Source of the DNA: Candidatus Bipolaricaulota bacterium
GTDB lineage: Bacteria > Bipolaricaulota > Bipolaricaulia > UBA7950 > UBA9294
Reading direction: 5' to 3'
DNA: 5,606 nucleotides
NCBI GenBank assembly: GCA_030612485.1
Contig: JAUWNS010000155.1
Coordinates: 1-5,606 of the forward strand
Positions 1-5,427 of this stretch are shown piece by piece. The notes below the pieces were generated by a model that was not told the DNA's origin, did not search any database, and worked only from the letters and a program-made list of their open reading frames with translations. Position numbers and translations under genes: made by a program. Each line of letters opens with the position of its first letter. Within the stretch, counting starts at the first letter, position 1.

Positions 1-1121
1 GATGGAGAGGCGGCTAACTCCTTTATCAACTTGCTTGGGCGGTTGAAGAGTTTCTGTAAGACGAATAACGCGCCTCCTTTTGCACAACTAAAGGGTTGAT
101 CCTGTGCTTTACGCACCTTGATTTCCCAATTGAATTCGCTACTAAGTTCGGTATTGAGTTGAGTCGTTATCCGTTCGATGAATGCTTCTTCTGCCGTTTG
201 AAGGATTTTTGCGTTGATCACGAGTCGGTTCGGATCGAAGAGCCTTACCGTCTGTTTAAGTGGGTCGATGAGGCGGGAGGCAATGAGGACGGCGAGTTCA
301 TCGGCGGCCTTCACGGATATTGCCGCCTCCTTTTGTCGTTTCTCCAAATTATCCACTTCCACGTAGGCATGCTGTAAGGAAGAAGCGTTCCCACTCCCCC
401 CGTGAAATACCTTCCCTCGAAGGAGGGTACTTCCCCCCATGCGGATATCATTCTTCAGCCCTCTTCGTAGGGCGATGTAACTCATCACCTTATCCTGATA
501 ACCCATCGAGTGGTTCTCGGATAGGGCCATGAAATTGACGTCATTATCCACGTATACTGGAATCTTCAGCCGTCTTTCCAAGACTGACTTTACTGGTACC
601 TCTTTCCACTGGGGGAGGGTGCGGCCGGAAATCGTGATCGTGTCTCCTTTTAGGAATGCGGGAACGCCTAAGCCGATCCCGATGGTCCGAGCGAGCGTTT
701 CCCCTGCCTCTTCTATCATCGCTCTTATGCTTGCATCGACGAAGGCGATGGTCTTTTCCGGATCAGTGAGACATTCTTGTGGAACGGTGAACCCCCTCGA
801 TAGGATCGGTATCCCATCGAGTCCGCACAGGATGAGATTGAACTCTGGCAGCTCGAGGTCGCCGCCAATGGCGTAGCGTGTCTTCCCGTTAAATTTGTAG
901 AGAACAGCACGCCGCCCCCCTTCCGAAGGGCCGTGGCCATCGCGAGTGATAAGATCAAGGGAGAGGAGAGAAGCGATTGCCCCATCGACAGTGGGGCGGC
1001 TGAGGTTCAGGTGGGTACAAAGGTCGTTCTTTGTCGACGGGGAATCCTCTTTCAGTGCAAGGAAGACCCGCATGACGTTCGCCTCCTTCACCCTTCGTGT
1101 GTTGAGCGTCTCTTGGGACAC
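1..1121 (-). CDS. ROK-family transcriptional repressor with degenerate kinase domain (3' end beyond left edge)
   Basis: This is a probable sugar-responsive DNA-binding repressor of the XylR/NagC (ROK) type. One uninterrupted minus-strand frame runs from the start to the window edge (373 codons seen; ROK repressors are usually about 380-400, so little is missing). An N-terminal winged helix-turn-helix occupies about residues 10-60, with the recognition segment LNLSRPTVDGAIASLL and the ROK wing signature GGRRAVLYKF (68-77). A sugar-kinase-like fold follows: GIGLGVPA (148-155), VDNDVN with Asp194, and GGSTLLRGK (229-237). The phosphate-loop DLGGTK is lost, the ExGH sugar motif reads SLQH (248-251), and the CxCGxxGCxE zinc site is absent, so catalysis is not expected. 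I chose GTG at 1121 because AGAGGGG lies four bases upstream and the helix-turn-helix then sits at the usual distance from the N-terminus. The open frame allows an alternative GTG at 1196, but that lies within the predicted promoter. It is divergent from pfkA. The effector is unknown. Confidence 0.85.
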   Translation of the reverse strand, partial: MSQETLNTRRVKEANVMRVFLALKEDSPSTKNDLCTHLNLSRPTVDGAIASLLSLDLITRDGHGPSEGGRRAVLYKFNGKTRYAIGGDLELPEFNLILCGLDGIPILSRGFTVPQECLTDPEKTIAFVDASIRAMIEEAGETLARTIGIGLGVPAFLKGDTITISGRTLPQWKEVPVKSVLERRLKIPVYVDNDVNFMALSENHSMGYQDKVMSYIALRRGLKNDIRMGGSTLLRGKVFHGGSGNASSLQHAYVEVDNLEKRQKEAAISVKAADELAVLIASRLIDPLKQTVRLFDPNRLVINAKILQTAEEAFIERITTQLNTELSSEFNWEIKVRKAQDQPFSCAKGGALFVLQKLFNRPSKLIKELAASP

Positions 1122-1163
1122 AAAACCCCTCTTTGCCAGGAGTTGGTCGTTTTTTGCTATAAA

Positions 1164-1175
1164 CTTTTGCAAAAG
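1164..1175. promoter_or_regulatory. Perfect 12-bp palindrome, candidate autoregulatory operator
   Basis: CTTTTGCAAAAG is a perfect dyad lying just downstream of the transcription start predicted for the ROK repressor. ROK repressors bind palindromes near their own and their targets' promoters, so this is a reasonable operator candidate. A weaker copy of the core (TTTGCAA) occurs at 3415-3421, by the ribosome-binding site of the ROK kinase. Binding is inferred, not shown. Confidence 0.4.
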
Positions 1176-1186
1176 ACCTTGAAGTA

Positions 1187-1215
1187 AGTCTACCACAACT
1201 TTCCCTTTGCGTCAA
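1187..1215 (-). promoter_or_regulatory. Predicted sigma70-type promoter of the ROK repressor
   Basis: On the minus strand, TTGACG (1215-1210) and TAGACT (1192-1187) are separated by exactly 17 bases, matching the -35/-10 consensus at 5/6 and 4/6 positions. Transcription would start near 1180, about 60 bases before the GTG at 1121. This supports that start over the in-frame GTG at 1196. It is predicted from sequence only. Confidence 0.45.
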
Positions 1216-1235
1216 GACCCGTCATAGTCTTTCAT
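1212..1235 (-). other. Seven-codon mini-ORF with strong SD upstream of the ROK repressor
   Basis: GGGAGG lies six bases before an ATG at 1235 that encodes MKDYDGS and then a TGA (1214-1212). The mini-ORF is in frame with the repressor, with no other stop before 1121. It could be a leader peptide on a longer transcript, the remains of an older, longer N-terminus ended by a nonsense mutation, or chance. The TGA overlaps the predicted -35 TTGACG. Confidence 0.25.
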
Positions 1236-1277
1236 GTAAAGCCTCCCTCTAATCCGATATTGTCTTAACAGGCGAAC

Positions 1278-1307
1278 TTGCCCTTAGTCTTACCTCTGGA
1301 GTATGCT
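1278..1307 (+). promoter_or_regulatory. Predicted pfkA promoter giving a leaderless mRNA
   Basis: TTGCCC (1278-1283) and TATGCT (1302-1307) are separated by 18 bases. The -10 hexamer ends eight bases before the pfkA ATG, so transcription would start at or within about three bases of the ATG. This fits the lack of an SD at normal spacing; the only GGAG (1298-1301) is 14 bases away and lies in the promoter. Confidence 0.45.
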
Positions 1308-1315
1308 AACGGATC

Positions 1316-2320
1316 ATGCGCATAGGAATTCTTACGAGTGGAGGGGACTCCCCCGGGATGAACGCTGCCGTTCGTGCGGCGGTTCGTTGTGGAACAGGGC
1401 ACGGCCTGGAGATGATCGGGATCAGACGTGGGTTCGCCGGACTGATCGAAGGCGATCTCCTCCCCCTCGACAACCGTGCCGTCGGTGGGATCATTGAGCG
1501 CGGGGGAACCTTCCTCGGGAGTGCCCGTTCGGCTGTCTTCCTCACAGAGGAGGGGCAAGGAAAGGCTCTCGCGACTATCAAGAAGTGGTCTCTCGATGGC
1601 CTTGTTGTCATCGGGGGGAACGGCTCGCTGAAGGGGGCGAAGTGGCTGCAGGGGCAGGGTGTTTCTGTGGTGGGGATCCCGGCGTCGATCGATAACGACA
1701 TCTACGGGACAGCGATGGCGATCGGCGTCGATACGGCGTTGAACACGGTTATGGAGAGCCTCGATCGTATCCGCGATACCGCGGTCTCGCACGACCGGAC
1801 GTTCGTTGTCGAGGTAATGGGACGAAGCTCGGGCTACATTGCCCTGATGGGAGGCCTTGCCGGTGGGGCGGAGTTGGTTCTCGTTCCTGAGGTCTCGCTC
1901 TCCTTGGAGCAGGTGGCGGCCCAGGTGGAAGAGGGACTACGCAAGGGAAAGCACCATTCGATCATCGTTGTTGCGGAGGGGTTCACCCCCGAGGGATTCA
2001 CCCCCAACCCTCCTCCCGCTATTGAGCGGATGTCTGCCGGACGTACATTGAGCGTCTTCCTCGAGGAGTCGGGGAGGATCGAGACCCGGTTGACCATCCT
2101 TGGACACCTGCAGCGTGGGGGATCACCGAGTGCGTTCGATCGGATCCTCGCTTCGCGTTTGGGAGATGCCGCTGTGAGATTGCTTGCCGACGGAACCGCT
2201 GGCGTGATGACCGCTCTTATCGGTCAGAAGGTGGCCACGCTCTCACTAGCGGAGATCGATCATCCGAGCGGAAACTTTGACCCAGAGATCTACAGACTCG
2301 TCTACGAGATAGCAAATTAG
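1316..2320 (+). CDS. pfkA: 6-phosphofructokinase, PfkA family
   Basis: This cytoplasmic glycolytic enzyme phosphorylates fructose 6-phosphate to fructose 1,6-bisphosphate. The 334 residues suit a bacterial PfkA (about 320-360). Visible motifs are the N-terminal GGDSPGMN nucleotide loop (9-16), VVIGGNGSLKGA (97-108), the catalytic segment SIDND (124-128, Asp126 as general base), Arg161, VEVMGR (165-170), AEG with Glu221, ETR (256-258) and GHLQRGGSP (263-271, with His264 and Arg267). Gly103 in GGNGS is the residue type that favours ATP; pyrophosphate-using enzymes have Asp there. Asn102 replaces the usual Asp of GGDGS, which helps hold Mg-ATP, so the phosphoryl donor is less certain than in canonical enzymes. 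Just after Glu221 the segment EGFTP is doubled by a 15-bp tandem repeat. The ATG at 1316 begins the conserved MRIGILTSGGD and has no good SD. The gene is divergent from the ROK repressor and converges on the ROK kinase with one base between. Confidence 0.95.
   Translation: MRIGILTSGGDSPGMNAAVRAAVRCGTGHGLEMIGIRRGFAGLIEGDLLPLDNRAVGGIIERGGTFLGSARSAVFLTEEGQGKALATIKKWSLDGLVVIGGNGSLKGAKWLQGQGVSVVGIPASIDNDIYGTAMAIGVDTALNTVMESLDRIRDTAVSHDRTFVVEVMGRSSGYIALMGGLAGGAELVLVPEVSLSLEQVAAQVEEGLRKGKHHSIIVVAEGFTPEGFTPNPPPAIERMSAGRTLSVFLEESGRIETRLTILGHLQRGGSPSAFDRILASRLGDAAVRLLADGTAGVMTALIGQKVATLSLAEIDHPSGNFDPEIYRLVYEIAN
1976..2005 (+). repeat. 15-bp in-frame tandem duplication inside pfkA
   Basis: Two adjacent 15-base units (1976-1990 and 1991-2005) differ at a single base and encode EGFTP twice. 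The first unit begins at the codon of Glu221, the conserved fructose-6-phosphate-contacting Glu of the family. The repeat lengthens the loop between this residue and the ETR segment. Confidence 0.85.
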
Positions 2321-2321
2321 A

Positions 2322-3404
2322 TCACTCGATCGTCTGTTGTGCTAGGGCGATCGCTCCGTATTCCACTGCCATTTTCCCCAACGGGGTGATCTGTACCGTA
2401 GGTGGGACCACGTTTAAGTGGCGAAGCATCTCTTTGTGCATCGGTTCGACGAGGTGTGGATGTTCGATTGCGATGCTTCCGCCGAGGGTGATCACGTCAG
2501 GGTCGTAAGCGTTGGCGATCGCGGCGAGGACAATCCCCCCGTAGTGGGTCATCTCCCAGATGACCGCGCGCGCGATCGGGTCTCCCATCTTCTCCGCCTG
2601 AAAGATGAGGGAGGACTTGACGAACTGCAGAAGCGAGGAGGGGTCTTCTCTATCAACTGTCTGGCCAGCGCGTGTAGCCACATTCGTTGCCAGTTCGATC
2701 AGGGGAAGCCTCTTGGGGAGCTTCTCCGCGAGCAACTGGGCCCTGGCGTTGCTCTCTATCCCGTTTCCCGAGCAATAGGCCTCTGCACAGCCATCGTTTC
2801 CGCATCCGCAACGGAGCCCTCCCTCTTTGACGAGGATGTGCCCGATCTCGGCCGCGTTCCCGTCCTTCCCGCGGAGAAGGTGGCCGCCAGTCCACACCCC
2901 CGCCCCGAGCCCGGTGCTCAGCGTGACGTATACCAGGTGCAGACGTCTCTTATCCACGGTCTTCTTTCCCACTCCGTAGATGACCTCGCCCAGAACGGCG
3001 GTGTTGCAGTCGTTCTCTAGCCGAATCGAGGTCGAAAAAGCGGCCTGAAGCGGCTCTGTCAGCGGAAGGTAGATAGGCTCACACGGAAACCCGGCAGGAA
3101 TCGGAGGAAGATGGGTATTAGGGGAGTTGATGACGGCTCCATCCTGCAATGGCCCTGCTGAACCGATCCCGATCGCGGTGAGGGTGGAGATATCAGCGGA
3201 ATTAAGGAGTCGGCCAAGCATCTGCTCTATTTGCGTCGCGATCCCGTAGTAGGCGGTCCCGTCGCGCCACTGCTTAAAGAATCCTTCTTGGGGGCGCAGT
3301 GGTTTCTCATCACGCGCGATGATCGCACCCGCGTGATCGGCGATCAGCACCCTCACCTTTGTTCCACCGAGGTCAACTCCCCCAAAATATCCAGCGTTTG
3401 TCAC
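2322..3404 (-). CDS. ROK-family sugar kinase, probable glucokinase
   Basis: This cytoplasmic kinase probably converts glucose, or a related hexose, to its 6-phosphate with ATP. The 360 residues are somewhat longer than classic ROK glucokinases (about 300-325). It shows the phosphate loop DLGGTK (11-16), ENDCN with catalytic Asp132, STGLGAGV, GGHLLRGKDGNAAEIGH containing the ExGH sugar motif (186-189), the zinc motif CGCGNDGCAE (Cys199, Cys201, Cys206), and DPDVITLGGSI near the C-terminus. No N-terminal helix-turn-helix is present, so it is an enzyme and not a regulator. I chose GTG at 3404 because AGGTGG precedes it by five bases; an in-frame GTG at 3413 has no suitably spaced SD. The stop is one base from the pfkA stop on the other strand. 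Substrate could also be mannose, fructose or N-acetylglucosamine; motifs alone do not settle it. Confidence 0.88.
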   Translation of the reverse strand: MTNAGYFGGVDLGGTKVRVLIADHAGAIIARDEKPLRPQEGFFKQWRDGTAYYGIATQIEQMLGRLLNSADISTLTAIGIGSAGPLQDGAVINSPNTHLPPIPAGFPCEPIYLPLTEPLQAAFSTSIRLENDCNTAVLGEVIYGVGKKTVDKRRLHLVYVTLSTGLGAGVWTGGHLLRGKDGNAAEIGHILVKEGGLRCGCGNDGCAEAYCSGNGIESNARAQLLAEKLPKRLPLIELATNVATRAGQTVDREDPSSLLQFVKSSLIFQAEKMGDPIARAVIWEMTHYGGIVLAAIANAYDPDVITLGGSIAIEHPHLVEPMHKEMLRHLNVVPPTVQITPLGKMAVEYGAIALAQQTIE

Positions 3405-3472
3405 ACTAACCACCTTTGCAAGAAACTCTCTAGAAGGCTACTCCCATTTGAACTTGAAGCGAACAACTTCCT

Positions 3473-3501
3473 ATGCTAAATTAGGTCGGTCCTCGGCGCA
3501 A
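3473..3501 (-). promoter_or_regulatory. Weak predicted promoter of the ROK kinase
   Basis: On the minus strand TTGCGC (3501-3496) and TAGCAT (3478-3473) have a 17-base spacer and match the consensus at 3/6 and 4/6 positions. Transcription would start near 3466, about 60 bases before the GTG at 3404. Read-through from the upstream GntR-SBP gene is an alternative source of transcript. Confidence 0.3.
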
Positions 3502-3525
3502 AGAAAGCGAGCAACCATCTAGAAG

Positions 3526-3578
3526 TTAAGGAATCCTCCTGTCTCTTCTCGAGTTGAGCGAGCTATTTATTCCCTTAA
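3526..3578. repeat. Imperfect inverted repeat between the GntR-SBP gene and the ROK kinase
   Basis: TTAAGGAAT (3526-3534) pairs with ATTCCCTTAA (3569-3578) with one bulged base. Inside lies a smaller dyad, CTCG (3548-3551) with CGAG (3559-3562). The element lies just after the GntR-SBP stop and could form a long RNA stem-loop. It lacks a strong GC stem and U-run, so it is not a clear intrinsic terminator. Confidence 0.35.
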
Positions 3579-3590
3579 TTTCCCGATCTT

Positions 3591-5033
3591 TCAATCAGTC
3601 AATACTGCCCCAATACCAGTTCTCGCGCGTTGAACTGCCTCGGTGGCTGGCATGCGCTGGGCGATCGTGTTCTCCACCATTAGGCGGAACTGCATTGAGA
3701 TCTTAGCATACTGGGGACTAGCAGGACGAGGACGGGCGCATCCTAAGATCTCTTGTACCTCACGTTGAAACGACCAACGCTCGGTATCCATACTCGCAGC
3801 AACAGACCGGCGGCTTGGCACCCGGCCAGTTTGGTCGCAGAACGATTTCATTAAACTTGGAGAGGCCAAGATTTCGAGGAACTCGACTGCGATCTCTGGT
3901 AATTCCGTCTGACGGAAGATAGTGTGTATCATCCCCCCAACTACACTTACCGCTGAGCCTCCAGGCCCAGCTGGAATGGGCACCATGCCCACTCGTGCAC
4001 CTAATGTCTCTTCATCCCATTGAGCGATGTCTTGAATCGCTCGTTTCTCGTAACTTCCGCCGAGAGCGATGGCCACCTTCCCTTGGGCAAACATTCGCCG
4101 GGGCTCATCCCAGGGGAACCCGACCACTTGAGGAGAGGCCAGCTGGTAGGTGTGAACTAGGTCCGCCAGGAACTCTAAGGTCTGTGTAGCATAGCCGTTG
4201 AGCACTACCCGCCGGTCCACTACCAGATCCCCCCCTACGCTCCATAGGAAGGGGAGGAGATCAAAGGTGGTCGTCTCCCCGCCTTGGATTCCTCCGCAGA
4301 AAGCAATGGGATATTTGCCAAGCCCATATCTCTTCCGGTGAGATTTGAGCTGGGTAGCCGCGAGGACAAGATCCTCCCACGAGCATGGTGGAGGCAACCC
4401 TTCCGCGGCGAACCAATCCTTACGGTACCAAAGTACCGCGGCGCTAGCATCTGCTTGAACACCATAGAGGTGACCATCTGAATGATGATTCGCTGCTCGA
4501 ATGCCGGGGAGAAGGTCCTTTAGATACTCGGCTGTCCAATGCGGGTCTACCGTGTCGATCGAGATAAAGAACTGGAGGTCGGTCAATTCGGCCATCCAAA
4601 CCCAGTCGATGAGAGCAATATCTGGCGCCCTCCCTGCCGCCACCGCCGCTATGATCTTGTCTCGTAACTGGGGACGCCCAACTACCTGGACCTCCACGCA
4701 CAATGGATTGTCAGGATGGTCCTCGTTGTAATGCCGTTCTGCTTCTCGCAGAGCTAAGACCCATTCCTGCTCGGAAACCATGATTTGCAAAACGTGCGTC
4801 CGCCTCTTAGTAAGGTATGTCCCGCTCCCCTGAATCCGGTAGAGCACGCCTTCACTGACGAGTTCCGCGATGGCTTGTCGTGCCGTGAGGCGGTTCACTC
4901 CGAACCGCCGAGCGATTTCTCGCTCGGGAAGGATACGTTCCCCTGGTCCGAGCTGCTCGTTGTGGATCCACTCCAAAATTATGTTCTTGAGCTGACAATA
5001 CAAAGGAGTAAATGAATGTCTTTCCAGTTTCAT
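3591..5033 (-). CDS. GntR-type DNA-binding domain fused to a family 1 solute-binding domain (transcriptional regulator)
   Basis: This is a probable cytoplasmic sugar-responsive regulator of 480 residues. Residues 8-75 form a classic GntR winged helix-turn-helix: TPLYCQLKNII, LGPGERILPEREIARRFGVN, RLTARQAIAELVSEGVL and the wing QGSGTYL. From about residue 80 to the end it resembles an ABC-transporter extracellular solute-binding protein. Evidence includes GRAPDIALID (134-143), the aromatic segment DWVWMAEL (143-150), YGVQADASAAVLWYRKDWFAAEGL followed by SWEDL (190-222), PFLWSVGGD (261-269), FAQGKVAIALGGSY, VGGMIHTIF (365-373) and a GRVPSRRSV hinge-like segment (about 403-411). There is no signal peptide or membrane segment. 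I chose ATG at 5033 because GAGGGG lies four bases upstream and the residues before it, back to an ATG at 5132, do not resemble the family. Typical GntR proteins carry UTRA, FCD or aminotransferase effector domains instead. It is divergent from an exported solute-binding protein gene, its likely target. The ligand is unknown. Confidence 0.9.
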   Translation of the reverse strand: MKLERHSFTPLYCQLKNIILEWIHNEQLGPGERILPEREIARRFGVNRLTARQAIAELVSEGVLYRIQGSGTYLTKRRTHVLQIMVSEQEWVLALREAERHYNEDHPDNPLCVEVQVVGRPQLRDKIIAAVAAGRAPDIALIDWVWMAELTDLQFFISIDTVDPHWTAEYLKDLLPGIRAANHHSDGHLYGVQADASAAVLWYRKDWFAAEGLPPPCSWEDLVLAATQLKSHRKRYGLGKYPIAFCGGIQGGETTTFDLLPFLWSVGGDLVVDRRVVLNGYATQTLEFLADLVHTYQLASPQVVGFPWDEPRRMFAQGKVAIALGGSYEKRAIQDIAQWDEETLGARVGMVPIPAGPGGSAVSVVGGMIHTIFRQTELPEIAVEFLEILASPSLMKSFCDQTGRVPSRRSVAASMDTERWSFQREVQEILGCARPRPASPQYAKISMQFRLMVENTIAQRMPATEAVQRARTGIGAVLTD

Positions 5034-5054
5034 GTATCCCCTCAATTCAGAATA

Positions 5055-5069
5055 TTGATATACCGTCAA
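5055..5069. promoter_or_regulatory. Candidate operator between the GntR-SBP promoter and its start
   Basis: TTGA and TCAA half-sites flank seven bases (TATACCG) in the short 5' leader of the GntR-SBP gene. The position would suit autoregulation. On the minus strand it contains GGTATA, which also occurs by the divergent transporter promoter (5321-5326). The arms are short, so this is tentative. Confidence 0.25.
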
Positions 5070-5082
5070 ATGAATAGAGATT

Positions 5083-5111
5083 ATGGTAGTCTGTCCCTTG
5101 CGGGAATGCAA
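5083..5111 (-). promoter_or_regulatory. Predicted promoter of the GntR-SBP gene
   Basis: On the minus strand TTGCAT (5111-5106) and TACCAT (5088-5083) are 17 bases apart, each matching four of six consensus positions. Transcription would start near 5076, about 43 bases before the ATG at 5033. A better -10 (CATAAT) sits three bases further on, but at a spacing of 20. Confidence 0.35.
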
Positions 5112-5291
5112 ATCTTTGAACTCAGCGCACACTCAAGTGGTTCGTCCGCCTCTAGACCTCAAAACGCCGCTAGAAGCAAGAATGCCTGCAATTCCTCGAC
5201 AGTCTGTCATCATTGTCAGCGTCTCCTCATGCTCGCCTTGCACGAGAAACACACCCGCGCTTCATGGTCATGTATAGGACAACTCTAGCAT
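5112..5291. other. Non-coding centre of the divergent intergenic region
   Basis: About 180 bases between the two divergent promoters hold no gene I can support. The only structures seen are a perfect dyad GACAG-T-CTGTC at 5198-5208 and a repeated 8-mer AGTCTGTC (5088-5095 and 5201-5208). Repeats of this size are expected by chance in a region this long. The length leaves room for further regulator sites. Confidence 0.4.
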
Positions 5292-5320
5292 TTGACAAGA
5301 AGAGCGAGACATAGTAGAAT
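5292..5320 (+). promoter_or_regulatory. Strong sigma70-type promoter of the solute-binding protein (transporter) gene
   Basis: A consensus TTGACA (5292-5297) and a 5/6 TAGAAT (5315-5320) are separated by the ideal 17 bases. This is the best promoter in the window. Transcription would start near 5327 and give a leader of about 115 bases before the ATG at 5442. Such strength at an inducible transporter is expected if a repressor keeps it off. Confidence 0.75.
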
Positions 5321-5334
5321 GGTATACTCCACTA
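5312..5334. promoter_or_regulatory. Imperfect palindrome over the -10 box, candidate GntR operator
   Basis: The arms TAGTAGAAT (5312-5320) and ACTCCACTA (5326-5334) are complementary at seven of nine positions around a five-base centre GGTAT. The element covers the -10 box and the expected start site of the strong promoter, where a repressor would block polymerase. Binding by the adjacent GntR-SBP protein is inferred from position. Confidence 0.35.
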
Positions 5335-5344
5335 GGGCAAAAAT

Positions 5345-5374
5345 ATGAGAAGGAGGTGGAACCGCAGACAATAG
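5345..5374 (+). other. Nine-codon arginine-rich mini-ORF in the transporter mRNA leader
   Basis: ATG at 5345 encodes MRRRWNRRQ and ends at TAG (5372-5374). AGGG lies seven bases upstream, and three of the five arginine codons are AGA or AGG in a row. It lies wholly in the predicted leader between promoter and ATG 5442. It may be a leader peptide or chance. Confidence 0.25.
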
Positions 5375-5391
5375 GGAAGAGAAGAAAAGCG

Positions 5392-5427
5392 ACAACATTG
5401 CCCCAATGCTGGCGAAGGGGTTGTTTT
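5392..5427 (+). other. Alternative RNA hairpins before the solute-binding protein start
   Basis: Two mutually exclusive foldings are visible. One is CATTG-CCC-CAATG (5396-5408). The other pairs ACAAC (5392-5396) with GTTGT (5420-5424) and CCC (5401-5403) with GGG (5417-5419) around a bulge, and is followed by TTTC. The second is terminator-like but weak. The SD begins at 5431, so either form could also affect translation. Confidence 0.25.

Noticed and set aside
96..876. Plus-strand open frames over the left end
   Set aside because: A single minus-strand ROK repressor frame covers the whole stretch with family motifs, so these are shadows.
1212..1214. TGA read as an amino acid (recoding) in the ROK repressor
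   Set aside because: The ROK kinase and the GntR-SBP gene both end naturally at TGA, and a well-placed GTG start with an SD exists at 1121.
1265..1792. A 175-codon minus-strand open frame over the start of pfkA
   Set aside because: The product is rich in Arg, Asp and Pro with no family features and lies opposite the conserved N-terminal half of PfkA.
2292..2337. ACAGAC and GTCTGT as a shared terminator between the convergent genes
   Set aside because: The stem is six base pairs with a 34-base loop and no U-run on either strand, so chance is the simpler explanation.
2418..3020. A 200-codon open frame on the plus strand inside the ROK kinase gene
   Set aside because: It is antisense to a gene with complete ROK motifs; its product shows no recognisable family features, and GC-rich codon bias explains the open frame.
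5034..5132. A longer GntR-SBP protein starting at ATG 5132
   Set aside because: The extra 33 residues match nothing in the GntR family and would overlap the predicted promoter; ATG 5033 has the better SD.
5088..5208. AGTCTGTC repeated 113 bases apart as a looping operator pair
   Set aside because: An 8-base repeat is expected about once by chance in a 400-base region, and only one copy is part of a dyad.
5016..5288. A 90-codon plus-strand frame with an AAAGGAG seven bases upstream
   Set aside because: The SD-like stretch is part of the GntR coding sequence on the other strand. The product is Ser/Arg/Cys-rich with no recognisable pattern, and it crosses the predicted GntR-SBP promoter.
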